Positions 40,112-49,029 of a stretch of 64,000 bases of DNA are shown one piece after another. How positions within the stretch are numbered: the first letter of the stretch is position 1; each line of letters begins with the position of its first letter. The notes below the pieces were generated by a model. That model saw nothing but the letters and a program-made list of their open reading frames with translations. It had not been told where the DNA came from and ran no database searches. This DNA is from Caulobacterales bacterium (GTDB taxonomy: Bacteria; Pseudomonadota; Alphaproteobacteria; Caulobacterales; Caulobacteraceae): the NCBI GenBank assembly GCA_947474395.1, contig CANJID010000008.1, positions 1 to 64,000 of the forward strand. The letters run 5' to 3'. The position numbers and the translations under genes were made by a program.

Positions 40112-42070
40112 TCACCCCACGGATGGCTGGGACCGGGCGGCCTTTTGCAGCGTCCGTGAGAGCTGCTCCACCGAATAGGGCTTGTGCACGAGGTCGAAGC
40201 CGGAGGCGCCGTGCTGGGCCAGGGCCTGGCTGTAGCCGCTGGTCAGCACCACCGGCAGGTCCTGGTAGAGCCGGCGGATCTCCTCGCCGAGCTCGATCCC
40301 GGTCATGCCGGGCATGATTACGTCGGAGAAGACGAGGTTGAAGCGCCCCGCGTCCTTCTCCAGCTCCGCCAGGGCCGCGGGCCCGTCGGCGGCCAGCACC
40401 GTCTCGCAGCCGAGCTGGGTCAGGGCGTCTACCGCGAAATTGCCGACCTCGGGATTGTCCTCCACCACCAGGACGCTGAGGCCCCGCCCGTCCGCCAGCG
40501 GCGCCGTCTCGCTCTCGGCCGCCTCGGCCTGGGGGGACGCGACCTGCGGCAGGAAGAGGGTGAAGGTCGTCCCCGCCCCGACCTCGCTCTCGACCAGGAT
40601 CTCGCCCCCGGACTGGCGGGAGAAGCCGAACACCTGGCTGAGCCCGAGCCCCGTCCCCTTGCCCACCGTCTTGGTGGTGAAGAAGGGCTCGAAGATGTGC
40701 GCCAGGTTGGCTTGCAGGATGCCGACGCCAGTGTCGGCGATAGAGACGGCCACGAAGTCGCCGTCCACGGGGGCCCGCTCGCGGATGGCCGGAAGCCCGT
40801 CGACCGCCGCGACCGAGACCGTCAGCCGCCCCTCCCCGTTCATCGCGTCCCGGGCGTTGATGGCCATGTTGATGATCGAGGTGTCGAACTGGCTGGAGTC
40901 GGCGTTCACCCAGGCCGGGGCCTCGGGCGCCTCCACGACGATCTCGATCCCGGGGCCCGAGAGGGTGCGGATCATCTCGGCCACGGTCTTCAGGCTGGCC
41001 CCGGCGTCGAACACCTCCGGCGTCAGGGCCTGGCGGCGGGAGAAGGCCAGAAGCTGGGCGGTCAGGCGGGTGGCCCGCTCCGAGGTCTCCGAGATGGCGG
41101 CAAGGTAGCGCTGGCGGCGCTCCTCGCTCACCCCTGGCCGCTGCAGCAGGTCGATCGAGCCGCGGATGACGGTCAGGAGGTTGTTGAAGTCGTGCGCCAC
41201 CCCGCCGGTGAGCTGGCCGACCGACTCCATCTTCTGGGCCTGACGCAGGGCCTCCTCGGTGCGGCGCCGGTCGGTGGTCTCGATGGCCTCGGCGACCAGG
41301 GCCATGATCTCGCCCGCGTCGTCGCGGATCGGCCGCATAGCGAAGTCGAACCAGCGCCGCCCGCCCACGGGCAACTCCACCTCGATCTCCTGGCGGATCA
41401 CCGCGCCTTGCGCGACCAGCAGGGTCGCCTCCCTGACCTGCTCGCTCATTCCCGGCGTGCCGGAGAACCAGGGGGTCTCCCAGAAGGGCGATCCGACCAC
41501 CGCCTTCAGGGGCAAGCCGACGGCCTCCAGCGAGGTGGCGTTGGCGTCGATCAGCACCCCGTTCTTGGTCAGCAGGCCCTGGAAGCCGAAACTGGTCTCG
41601 AAGATGGTGCGAAGCCGCGCGCGGCTTTCCTGCAGGTCCTTGATCCCCGCGGCGACCTGCTGCTCCAGCGACTGGTTGGTGGTGATGGCGGCCTCGGCGC
41701 GGAAGCGCGGGCCCACGTCCACGGCCAGGTGGAAGGCGGCCACCACCGCTCCGGCCGCGTCTCGTATCGGGGCGTAGGAGATTTCCCAGCAGGGATTGCC
41801 GAGGGCCGGATTGCCGAACTCCTCGACCACGCTGAAGCGCTCGCCGGTCAGGGCCCGCTTCATCAGGCTGCGCATCATGGAGGCCTGCTCGGGCACGAAC
41901 AGGTCGGGGAAGACGTCGCCGATCCGGGTGTAGTAGCCGTTGACCCGGAAGAACTCGTCGTTGTGCGCCTGGTTGAAGGCGATCAGGCGGAAGTCGTGGT
42001 CGAAAACGCAGATCGGCGCCCGCCCCGCCAGGCCGATCTGCTCCCACAAGTCAGGCGGCGCCGTCCCCAT
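40112..42070 (-). CDS. Hybrid histidine kinase with two PAS domains and receiver
   Basis: Cytoplasmic sensor kinase of 652 aa without membrane segments. PAS-like domains at ~15-125 and ~150-268; HisKA with phospho-acceptor His293 in G-G-V-A-H-D-F-N-N-L-L; HATPase_c with N box N-M-A-I-N-A-R-D-A-M, G1 D-T-G-V-G-I and G2 G-K-G-T-G-L-G-L-S; and a C-terminal receiver domain with Asp583 in F-S-D-V-I-M-P-G-M and K-P-Y. The H-D-F-N-N-L-L type is the HWE-unlike, NtrB/blue-light PAS group common in alphaproteobacteria. ATG 42070 is preferred (CGGGA upstream); the longer open frame is antisense to the next gene. The partner regulator is not adjacent. Confidence 0.9.
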   Translation of the reverse strand: MGTAPPDLWEQIGLAGRAPICVFDHDFRLIAFNQAHNDEFFRVNGYYTRIGDVFPDLFVPEQASMMRSLMKRALTGERFSVVEEFGNPALGNPCWEISYAPIRDAAGAVVAAFHLAVDVGPRFRAEAAITTNQSLEQQVAAGIKDLQESRARLRTIFETSFGFQGLLTKNGVLIDANATSLEAVGLPLKAVVGSPFWETPWFSGTPGMSEQVREATLLVAQGAVIRQEIEVELPVGGRRWFDFAMRPIRDDAGEIMALVAEAIETTDRRRTEEALRQAQKMESVGQLTGGVAHDFNNLLTVIRGSIDLLQRPGVSEERRQRYLAAISETSERATRLTAQLLAFSRRQALTPEVFDAGASLKTVAEMIRTLSGPGIEIVVEAPEAPAWVNADSSQFDTSIINMAINARDAMNGEGRLTVSVAAVDGLPAIRERAPVDGDFVAVSIADTGVGILQANLAHIFEPFFTTKTVGKGTGLGLSQVFGFSRQSGGEILVESEVGAGTTFTLFLPQVASPQAEAAESETAPLADGRGLSVLVVEDNPEVGNFAVDALTQLGCETVLAADGPAALAELEKDAGRFNLVFSDVIMPGMTGIELGEEIRRLYQDLPVVLTSGYSQALAQHGASGFDLVHKPYSVEQLSRTLQKAARSQPSVG

Positions 42071-42178
42071 CTGATTCCCGCTGAACGTGTTCGCCTCAGG
42101 GTCGATGATGATGGCTTTCTGGGCAAGCGTTGCAGCACACGCCGGGTTCCCATTGAGGGTCGCCCCGGCGGCTCCTAA

Positions 42179-42676
42179 GTGAGCTTGGCCGCGGATTTCC
42201 CGGCCTCGAAGCGATTGGGCATGATCGGTCTTGCGCTGTTGCTGCTGTTCGCCGGCGCGGTCATCGCCCTGGCTCCGGAGACGGCCGTCGGCAAGGGCCT
42301 GCGGCGTCACCTCGTCGAAGAACCGGCGCGCCTGCTCAATCGGGGGCCGTTGGAAGTGTTTGTCGCCGTGTTCGTGGTGGTCGGCTTCGCGGCCTTCATG
42401 ATCGGCGCGCCCGAACTGATCGCCATCGCCGGAGGGGCGGCCGATTTCGCCCTCGTGCTGGACGCCGCGGCGCTCTTCCTGGTTTTCGGCGGCGTGGGCG
42501 TTGCGAGAACCGCGCGCATCGTCGCCGTCCGCCTGGCGCGAGGCGCCGGGGGCGGCCTTGTCCTCGTCCGCCGGAGCCTCGCCCGGTCCCGCGAGCGCAG
42601 ACCGCGAGCGCACAAACCCAGGCGCCCGCGGTCCGACGACTATGCAGACCCCTTCGGAGCCTGGGCGCCGGCGTAG
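42179..42676 (+). CDS. Small membrane protein of unknown function
   Basis: Protein of 165 aa from GTG 42179, divergent from the histidine kinase. Hydrophobic segments at ~15-33 (I-G-L-A-L-L-L-L-F-A-G-A-V), ~60-80 and ~83-108, then a strongly basic tail rich in Arg (R-R-S-L-A-R-S-R-E-R-R-P-R) ending D-P-F-G-A-W-A-P-A. No family recognised. The stop is 7 bp from the convergent M56 gene. Confidence 0.6.
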   Translation: MSLAADFPASKRLGMIGLALLLLFAGAVIALAPETAVGKGLRRHLVEEPARLLNRGPLEVFVAVFVVVGFAAFMIGAPELIAIAGGAADFALVLDAAALFLVFGGVGVARTARIVAVRLARGAGGGLVLVRRSLARSRERRPRAHKPRRPRSDDYADPFGAWAPA

Positions 42677-42683
42677 TCGTCAG

Positions 42684-44933
42684 TCAGTCGAGCCGCATGC
42701 CCGACGGAGGCGGCATCGGGCTCTGGAGACAAGCGGGCTGCTCCCGATAGACCTTGAGCGTCTCTGCGTAGGTCGTGGTGAAGCCCACGCTCTGGCGCCG
42801 CTCCTCAACATGCTCGGGGTCCTCCATCGGGTAAGGCCGGAACTTGCCGCCATCGCATCGGACGGCTGTGCCATAGCGCTGAGCTTCGCGCTTATCGATG
42901 GCCACTTGGTCGAACAGGAATCCATAGGAATCCCCGCTGATCGCCTTGGCCTTCGCCAAAGACTCTAGTCGCCGCAGCAATGCCTCCTGGGTCGCAAGGT
43001 CGAAGTTGCGAGCCAGGCTGATCGACGCGCGCACCGCCCGGTCGCCGTATGTGGTGCTGGAGAACCAGCCCTCGGCGGGAACGAGCTTCAACAGGGCGGC
43101 CTGGTTCTCAGCGCTGAGGGCCGTGAACGGGGCTGAGGATGCGATCATCGACGCCTGACGCTCGGCGAGCGGAAACGCAGTGAAGTCGACCTTGGCGAGG
43201 ACGTTGATCCCCGCCATCTGCAGGTCCCGCATGCGTAGGATGCGCTCGGCGTCGTCCTTCGGCGCCGGCAAGGCCGCCTGCCGGGCGCGCTCCTTGTCGA
43301 TGGCCGCCTGGACGCTGTCGCGGATGGCCTGGACCTGGGGCGAGAGCGTCGTCGCAGCAATGGGCTTGGTTTGCGGCGCCGCCTGGCCGGACCGTGGCGG
43401 GTTCGGGAGGGGAAAAGCCTCCTCCAGAGTAGGGAGCTTCGCCAAGCCGCTGTAGGACGCGGTATCGGGGAGGCTCAGGACCATGCGCCCCCCGCCGCGA
43501 GGTACGAAGGCGACCCCGACTCCGGCGTTCTTCTGCAGCCGAATGAAGCGCGCGGTCGCTATGTCGAGCACGATCGGCGGATAGCCCACAAAGGGCGCGG
43601 GCAGCCGGCCATCGTCGGTAAGAGCTTTCGCCACATCCTGGGGCGAGCCTCCGCCAAGAAACATTCGACGCGCAGCCAACTGTTTAGCGGTCGGCGGCAG
43701 GGGCGGTGGCGGGGCCCCCAGGGCCTCTTCCAGGGTCGGCAAGCTGGCGACGCCTCCGGGGGGCTCATAGCCCATGAACTCCCGAAGCATGAGACTGCCC
43801 TGCTGCTTATCCCCGGAGCGGGTGTAGGCCAGCGAAAACGCCGCGCCTGCCCCTTTGACCCAGACGGCGGAGTTGGGATCGATGTCCTGACCCCTGGCCT
43901 TCAGCATCCCGCCGATGTCCCGCGCCGTCGCGCCGAGCTTCAAGGCTTCGCGCATGTCGCCGGAGGCAATGGCGGCGGCAGGCGCGGGATCGGGCGCCGC
44001 CACTGCCTTCACTACCGGCGGCTCGGCGGACCAGGCGGCGAGGCCGGCGCTTAAGGTCAGGGCGGCGACGAAGGCGGCGCCGAAAGCGAGGCGGGCGCGG
44101 CCGGGGGATGGCAGGGCAAGCATCTCGATCCTCTCCTCCAGAAGGCTTTGGGAGCGCACCGGCCAGTCGCAGCCGAGGGGCAGCGGGACGGTCGCGAGCT
44201 GGGTCTTGAGCAGGGCTTCGGCATAACTCCGGCGCTCGCCGGGGAAGCGGCGGACGACCGCGGCGTCGCAGGCGAGCTCCTGGTCCACCCGCGCGCAGCG
44301 GGCGGCGAGATGGACCAGGGGATTGAACCAGTTCACCGCCCGCATCAGGGCGACCAGGGCGTTGACCGCGGTGTCGCCGCCCGAGAGGTGGATGCGCTCA
44401 TGGGCCAGGATCATGGCTCGCTCGCCCGCGTCGAAGCGGGTTTCGAAGTCGGCGGGCACGATCACCCTCGGGCGCAGGAAGCCGACGAGCGCCGGGCCGA
44501 CCTCGGGATTGGCGGCGCGGGCCAGGCGGGGGTCTTCAGGGTCGGCCGTAATGGGTCCGAAGCGGCTCAGCGCCCGCCGCTGGCCGATCGCCAGCAGGAT
44601 CAGGGAGACGGCGACTCCGGTAAGCCAGACGGCCAGGGCGAGCTGCGAGAGGTCGAGGGCCGGGCCCGACGCAATCGGGGCGGCCAGAGCGGCCGGCGTA
44701 AGGACCTGAGTGGGCTCCAGGGCGACGGCCATGGGCGGGGCGGCCGGGACCAGGATCGACCGGGCCGGCGCCAGCGTCGCCAGCATGGCGGCGGGGACGA
44801 TCAGCCAGAGGGCGTAGGCCGTCCGTGCGCCGAGCAGGCTCCGCGCCCTGCCCCGCAAGGCCAGGACGATCAGGATCGCCGCAGCGGCGGCGAGGTTGGC
44901 GACGCCGAGCGAGGTCAGCAGATCACTTGTCAC
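42684..44933 (-). CDS. M56-family (BlaR1-like) membrane metallopeptidase
   Basis: Protein of 749 aa. The N-terminal ~305 residues are the BlaR1-type peptidase: hydrophobic segments near 12-26, 40-58, 97-117 and 283-303, and the zinc motif H-E-R-I-H at 178-182 with E-L-A-C-D (Glu219) as third ligand. The remaining ~440 residues are not a penicillin-binding sensor; they contain two repeats of S/K-L-P-T-L-E-E-A and Pro/Ala-rich linkers, ending in a Cys-containing tail. In the BlaR1/MecR1 model the peptidase triggers removal of the BlaI-type repressor, here the adjacent gene. It overlaps the repressor gene by 11 bp. The signal sensed is unknown; a beta-lactam role is not supported. Confidence 0.83.
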   Translation of the reverse strand: MTSDLLTSLGVANLAAAAAILIVLALRGRARSLLGARTAYALWLIVPAAMLATLAPARSILVPAAPPMAVALEPTQVLTPAALAAPIASGPALDLSQLALAVWLTGVAVSLILLAIGQRRALSRFGPITADPEDPRLARAANPEVGPALVGFLRPRVIVPADFETRFDAGERAMILAHERIHLSGGDTAVNALVALMRAVNWFNPLVHLAARCARVDQELACDAAVVRRFPGERRSYAEALLKTQLATVPLPLGCDWPVRSQSLLEERIEMLALPSPGRARLAFGAAFVAALTLSAGLAAWSAEPPVVKAVAAPDPAPAAAIASGDMREALKLGATARDIGGMLKARGQDIDPNSAVWVKGAGAAFSLAYTRSGDKQQGSLMLREFMGYEPPGGVASLPTLEEALGAPPPPLPPTAKQLAARRMFLGGGSPQDVAKALTDDGRLPAPFVGYPPIVLDIATARFIRLQKNAGVGVAFVPRGGGRMVLSLPDTASYSGLAKLPTLEEAFPLPNPPRSGQAAPQTKPIAATTLSPQVQAIRDSVQAAIDKERARQAALPAPKDDAERILRMRDLQMAGINVLAKVDFTAFPLAERQASMIASSAPFTALSAENQAALLKLVPAEGWFSSTTYGDRAVRASISLARNFDLATQEALLRRLESLAKAKAISGDSYGFLFDQVAIDKREAQRYGTAVRCDGGKFRPYPMEDPEHVEERRQSVGFTTTYAETLKVYREQPACLQSPMPPPSGMRLD

Positions 44934-45291
44934 GGCCGAGCCTTTCGATGAGTTGGCGCAGGCGCGCGATCTGCGCAGGGCTGAGGTCCTCGCGCTCGGA
45001 GAAATGGGCCACGAAGGGTTCGAGCTGGCCGTCGAACAGCCGGTCGATCAGGCCCTTGCTCTCGGCGTGGACGTAGTCGCCCCGGGCGATCAGCGGGCGG
45101 TACAGGAACCGGCGCCCGTCCTTGGTCGCGGCGACCGCCTTCTTCTGCACCAGCCGCGACAGGAAGGTGCGGATGGTGGCGTCCGTCCACTCCTCCTCGG
45201 CCAAGGCCTCGCGCACGTCCTCGACGGCGACGGGATGGTCCGCCCGCCACAGGACTTCCATAATCAGGGCTTCGGCTGTGGTGATCTTCAC
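44923..45291 (-). CDS. BlaI/MecI/CopY-family repressor
   Basis: Winged-helix repressor of about 122 aa: K-I-T-T-A-E-A-L-I-M-E-V-L-W, the recognition region W-T-D-A-T-I-R-T-F-L-S-R-L-V-Q-K-K-A-V and wing G-R-R-F-L-Y-R-P, then a dimerisation tail. This is the Penicillinase_R family. I prefer the inner GTG at 45291: the outer in-frame GTG (45321) lies inside a palindrome that looks like its operator, and the inner start matches the usual N-terminus. It probably represses its own operon. Confidence 0.87.
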   Translation of the reverse strand: MKITTAEALIMEVLWRADHPVAVEDVREALAEEEWTDATIRTFLSRLVQKKAVAATKDGRRFLYRPLIARGDYVHAESKGLIDRLFDGQLEPFVAHFSEREDLSPAQIARLRQLIERLGRDK

Positions 45292-45315
45292 GGTTCGACC
45301 TGCCTCGACTAAAAG

Positions 45316-45376
45316 CGACACCTGTCGCGATTCGAAAAGTGACAGTCGTCGCGATTGCCGTCAACGACAATTGTCG
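45316..45376. promoter_or_regulatory. Three evenly spaced CGACA-N2-TGTCG operator-like sites
   Basis: Site 1 at 45316-45327 is CGACA-CC-TGTCG; site 3 at 45365-45376 is CGACA-AT-TGTCG, a perfect palindrome. Site 2 at 45340-45351 (TGACA-GT-CGTCG) is a degenerate copy. Starts are 24 and 25 bp apart, so all lie on nearly the same DNA face every ~2.4 turns. They cover the region between the BlaI-type repressor gene and the divergent ruvX, and are likely its operators. Confidence 0.65.
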
Positions 45377-45432
45377 CGGTTCGCGGAACGAGCCCCCTTC
45401 CCCTCCCCGTCCATCCCGCCGATAAGCTCCCC

Positions 45433-45897
45433 ATGGCCGTCATCGACATCATGGAATTGCCCGCCCTCCTGCCGCGCCGGTCGCCGGTGGTGGGGCTGGA
45501 CCTGGGGGAGAACACCATCGGGGTGGCGGTCTCGGACTTCACCCGCACCATCGCCAGCCCGCTTGCCCTGATCGAGCGCAGGAAGTTCACCATCGACGTG
45601 GAGGCCCTGTTCAAGCTGATGGACGGGCGCGGCGCCGATGGCATCGTCATCGGCCTGCCCTTCAACATGGACGGGACTGAGGGTGCGCGCTGCCAGTCCA
45701 ACCGCGCCTTCGCGCGGCACCTGCTGCGGCTGCGGGACGTTCCCATCGCCTTCTGGGACGAGCGGCTCTCGACCGTCGCGGTCAACAAGATGCTGATCGG
45801 CGAGCACGACATGACCCGCGGCCGCCGGGCCGAAGTCGTGGACAAGACCGCCGCCGCCTACATCCTGCAAGGCGCCCTCGACAGGCTCCGCGCTTGA
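45433..45897 (+). CDS. ruvX: RuvX/YqgF Holliday-junction resolvase-like protein
   Basis: RNase H-fold protein of 154 aa, with [13 protein letters not shown] (first catalytic Asp), [22 protein letters not shown] and the late [11 protein letters not shown] that holds the last acidic residue. In bacteria it is an essential nuclease linked to rRNA processing and/or junction resolution. First of a probable ruvX-pyrB-pyrC group. Its promoter lies in or next to the BlaI-type operator array. Confidence 0.92.
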   Translation: MAVIDIMELPALLPRRSPVVGLDLGENTIGVAVSDFTRTIASPLALIERRKFTIDVEALFKLMDGRGADGIVIGLPFNMDGTEGARCQSNRAFARHLLRLRDVPIAFWDERLSTVAVNKMLIGEHDMTRGRRAEVVDKTAAAYILQGALDRLRA

Positions 45898-45932
45898 GCG
45901 GGGGCGCACTTGGCCCTATAGCCTCCGCTTCG

Positions 45933-46916
45933 ATGGGAAGCGCCGCAGACATCGAAACCTCGATCCGAGCGCGCGTATTCCCGTTTCCCCAGCCGCATCT
46001 CCTCGCCGTCGAGGGCATGGAGCGTTCCGACGCCCTGGCCCTGCTGGACCTCGCCGACGCCTTCGTCGGGCTGAACCTGCAGCACGAGAAGAAGATCGGG
46101 CTGCTGTCCGGCCAGACCCTGGTCAATCTGTTCTTCGAGGCCTCGACCCGCACCCAGAGCTCCTTCGAGCTGGCGGGAAAGCGGTTGGGCGCGGACGCCA
46201 TCAACATGAGCCCGCGCACCTCGTCCATGACCAAGGGCGAGACCCTGATCGACACCGCCGTCACCCTGAACGCCATGAAGCCGGACCTGCTGGTGGTCCG
46301 CCACGGCGCCTCGGGGGGGGCCGCCCTACTGTCTCAAAAGGTGAGCTGCGCCGTAGTCAACGCCGGGGACGGCAGCCATGAGCACCCCACCCAGGCCCTG
46401 CTCGACGCCCTGACCCTGCGCCGCTCCTTCGGCCATATCGAGGGCCTGACCGTGGCCATCTGCGGGGACGTGGCCCACAGCCGGGTGGCCCGTTCCAACA
46501 TCGCCCTGTTGCAGATCCTCGGAGCGCAGGTGCGGCTGGTCGGACCGCCGACATTGCTGCCCGCCGGGGCCGACATGTGGGGCGCGGACGTCTTCACCGA
46601 CATGAAGAAGGGCATCGCCGGCGTCGACGTTGTCATGATGCTGCGCCTGCAGCTCGAGCGCATGGACGGCGCCTTCGTCCCCTCCACCCGCGAGTACTTC
46701 CGCTACTGGGGCCTCGACCCCGAGAAACTGGCCCTCGCCGCCCCCGGGGTGAAGGTCATGCACCCGGGGCCGATGAACCGGGGCGTCGAGATCGACTCGG
46801 TGGTGGCGGACGATCCGGCCGTCAGCCTGATCCAGGACCAGGTGGAGATGGGGGTGGCCGTTCGCATGGCCGTGCTCGCGTCGCTCGCCGCCCGCCAGAG
46901 CGGATCCGCCCGATGA
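45933..46916 (+). CDS. pyrB: Aspartate carbamoyltransferase catalytic chain
   Basis: Catalyses the committed step of pyrimidine synthesis: carbamoyl phosphate plus aspartate to carbamoyl-aspartate. Around 327 aa. Carbamoyl-phosphate loop [12 protein letters not shown], then S-S-M-T-K-G-E-T (the lysine loop), [16 protein letters not shown] and [13 protein letters not shown] 45933 is the likely start; the frame is open from a TTG that overlaps the ruvX stop. The gene overlaps pyrC by 4 bp; no regulatory pyrI is present, as expected for the PyrB/PyrC' class. Confidence 0.95.
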   Translation: MGSAADIETSIRARVFPFPQPHLLAVEGMERSDALALLDLADAFVGLNLQHEKKIGLLSGQTLVNLFFEASTRTQSSFELAGKRLGADAINMSPRTSSMTKGETLIDTAVTLNAMKPDLLVVRHGASGGAALLSQKVSCAVVNAGDGSHEHPTQALLDALTLRRSFGHIEGLTVAICGDVAHSRVARSNIALLQILGAQVRLVGPPTLLPAGADMWGADVFTDMKKGIAGVDVVMMLRLQLERMDGAFVPSTREYFRYWGLDPEKLALAAPGVKVMHPGPMNRGVEIDSVVADDPAVSLIQDQVEMGVAVRMAVLASLAARQSGSAR

Positions 46917-48205
46917 GCGCCCGCCCCGTCGCCTTCATCAACGCCCGCCTGGTGGATCCGGAGAGCCGCTACGACGGCCCCGGCGCTCTGGTGGTGCAGG
47001 ACGGCGCCATCGCCGAGGTGTTCCGGCGCCCCTCGATCGAGAACCTCTCCGCCGACGTCACGGTGATCGACTGCGACGGGTCGATGCTGGCCCCGGGCCT
47101 GGTGGACCTGCGCGTCAAGACCGGGGAGCCCGGCGCGGAGCCCAAGGAGACCCTGAAGTCGGCGAGCCGAGCCGCCGCCGCCGGGGGCGTCACCAGCTTC
47201 GTGATCCAGCCCGACACCGACCCGACGGTGGACGAGCCGGCCATGGTCGACTTCGTCATCCACCGGGCCCGCGACATCGGCCTCGTCAACGTCTGCGTCG
47301 CCGGAGCCGCCACCAAGGGCTGCGGCGGACAGCGCATGGCCGAGCTGGGACTGATGGCGGAAGCGGGCGCGGTCTACTTCACCGATGTCGACAAACCCAT
47401 TGTCGATTCAAAGGTTTTCCGCCGCGTCCTCGCCTACGCCAAGGCTTTCGATCGGCTGGTCGCCCACCGGCCGCACGACCCCTATCTGTCGGCCGGCGCG
47501 GTCGCCACCTCGGGGGAGTTCGCCAGCCGCCTTGGCCTGCCGTCCGTGCCCGCCGTGGCCGAGCGGATCATGCTGGAGCGCGACCTGGGCCTGGCCGAAG
47601 TCACCGGCGCGCGCCTGCTGGTCGACCAGATCACCACCGCCGACGCCCTGGAGAGCCTGGCCCGCGCCCGGGCCAAGGGCGTGCGCGCCTCGGCCAGCGC
47701 CTCGATCAACCACCTGTCGTTCAACGAGCTCGACATCGGCGACTACCGCACCTTCTACCGCCTCGATCCGCCGCTGCGCCCCGAGACGGACCGGCAGGCG
47801 CTGGTGGACGCGGTGGCGAGCGGCCTGGTGGAAGTGATCGTCTCCGCCCACGCCCCCGCCCCCGCCGAGGACAAGCGCCTGCCCTTCGCCGAGGCCGCGC
47901 CGGGCGCCGTGGGACTGGAAACCTTCCTGCCGGCCTTGCTGGTCCTGCACCATTCCGGCGGCCTGCCGCTGATCGACGTGATCACGGCGGCGACCCTCGC
48001 CCCCGCCCGTATGATCGGCCTGAAGTGCGGGCGCCTCACCGCCGGCGCTCCGGCCGACCTGGTGCTCTGCGACATCGGCGCCCCGATCCTGATCGACGCC
48101 GAGAAGCTCCTCTCCAAGTCCAAGAACTCCCCCTTCGACCGCCGCCGCCTGCAGGGCCGCATCCGCCTGACCATGACCGGCGGGCGGGTGGTGCACGGGG
48201 CGTGA
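46913..48205 (+). CDS. pyrC: Dihydroorotase-like protein lacking metal ligands (PyrC', structural)
   Basis: Amidohydrolase-fold protein of 430 aa, coupled to pyrB (ATGA). The zinc motif that reads D-I-H-V-H in active dihydroorotase is D-L-R-V-K here (residues 65-69); later ligand positions are also altered ([22 protein letters not shown] without the catalytic Asp). Pseudomonas-type ATCase contains exactly such an inactive homologue (PyrC'/PyrX) that holds the PyrB dodecamer together. A functional dihydroorotase should therefore be encoded elsewhere. Downstream of it lies a dispersed repeat. Confidence 0.9.
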   Translation: MSARPVAFINARLVDPESRYDGPGALVVQDGAIAEVFRRPSIENLSADVTVIDCDGSMLAPGLVDLRVKTGEPGAEPKETLKSASRAAAAGGVTSFVIQPDTDPTVDEPAMVDFVIHRARDIGLVNVCVAGAATKGCGGQRMAELGLMAEAGAVYFTDVDKPIVDSKVFRRVLAYAKAFDRLVAHRPHDPYLSAGAVATSGEFASRLGLPSVPAVAERIMLERDLGLAEVTGARLLVDQITTADALESLARARAKGVRASASASINHLSFNELDIGDYRTFYRLDPPLRPETDRQALVDAVASGLVEVIVSAHAPAPAEDKRLPFAEAAPGAVGLETFLPALLVLHHSGGLPLIDVITAATLAPARMIGLKCGRLTAGAPADLVLCDIGAPILIDAEKLLSKSKNSPFDRRRLQGRIRLTMTGGRVVHGA

Positions 48206-48213
48206 GCGCCCCC

Positions 48214-48354
48214 TAGTCGCTCCCCCTCTGGGGGAGCTGTCAGGCCGAACGGCCTGACTGAAGGGGCTCGTGGGCGCTGCGGCTGTCGTCGCGCCAGTAA
48301 GCCCCTATCGTCGGCCCGGTCGGGCCGACACTTCCCCCAGAGGGGGAAGGACCA
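48214..48354. repeat. Dispersed hairpin repeat, copy B (141 bp)
   Basis: Same length and stem order as copy A (30038-30178): GCTCCCCC/GGGGGAGC, GTCAGGCCG/CGGCCTGAC, CGGCCC/GGGCCG and CTTCCCCC/GGGGGAAG. It fills the gap between pyrC and plsY and could act as a transcript-end structure. Confidence 0.9.
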
Positions 48355-48402
48355 AATAGCGGACGTCTTGCACCGCAACGCCTCTGCCGTAACAATCCGC
48401 CC

Positions 48403-49029
48403 ATGTTCTCCTTGAGCCTTCCCCTCGCCCTCGCCGTGGTCCTCGGCGGCTATCTCCTCGGGTCGATCCCGTTCGGGGTGATCGTCACGCGGCTGGCGGG
48501 CGCAGGCGACGTGCGCAAGATCGGCTCGGGCAATATCGGGGCGACAAACGTCCTGCGCACCGGCCGCAAGGACCTGGCGCTCGCCACCCTGATCGGCGAC
48601 GGGGCCAAGGGCGCGATCGCCCTGCTCATCGCCCGCTGGACGGTGGGTGAGGACGCGGCCATCTGGGCAGGGGCGGCGGCGTTTCTGGGCCACCTCTATC
48701 CTGTGTGGCTGCGGTTCAAGGGCGGCAAGGGAGTGGCCACCTTCCTCGGACTGATGATCGCCGCCTGGTGGCCGGTGGGGCTGGCGGCCTGCGCCACCTG
48801 GCTCCTGGTCTTCTACCTGATGCGGTTCTCGTCGCTCGCGGCCCTGGCGGCGGCGGCGCTCTCGCCCCTCTACGCCTTCCTGCTGCACGCGGGGCGCGGG
48901 ATCATCGCCCTGGCGCTCTTCGGCGCGGTGCTGATCTTCATCCGTCACCACGAGAACATCGCCCGCCTGCTCAAGGGCGAGGAGCCCAAGGTCGCCAGGA
49001 AGGCCAAGGCCGCGGAGCCTGCCTCCTGA
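48403..49029 (+). CDS. plsY: Glycerol-3-phosphate acyltransferase PlsY
   Basis: Inner-membrane acyltransferase of 208 aa that moves an acyl group from acyl-phosphate to glycerol-3-phosphate, first step of phospholipid synthesis. Motifs: G-S-I-P-F-G (1), I-G-S-G-N-I-G-A-T-N-V-L-R (1b), F-K-G-G-K-G-V-A-T (2) and R-H-H-E-N-I-A-R-L (3). Five to six hydrophobic segments. It ends in a basic Lys/Ala tail and overlaps the next gene at CTGA. Confidence 0.95.
   Translation: MFSLSLPLALAVVLGGYLLGSIPFGVIVTRLAGAGDVRKIGSGNIGATNVLRTGRKDLALATLIGDGAKGAIALLIARWTVGEDAAIWAGAAAFLGHLYPVWLRFKGGKGVATFLGLMIAAWWPVGLAACATWLLVFYLMRFSSLAALAAAALSPLYAFLLHAGRGIIALALFGAVLIFIRHHENIARLLKGEEPKVARKAKAAEPAS

Noticed and set aside
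42071-42613. A 180-residue N-terminal extension of the hybrid histidine kinase
   Set aside because: This part of the frame is low-complexity and antisense to the membrane-protein gene at 42179-42676; the ATG at 42070 has a ribosome site and starts at the first PAS domain.
42684-45291. Beta-lactam resistance operon
   Set aside because: The repressor/peptidase pair is BlaI/BlaR1-like, but no beta-lactamase gene is linked and the peptidase lacks a penicillin-binding sensor domain.
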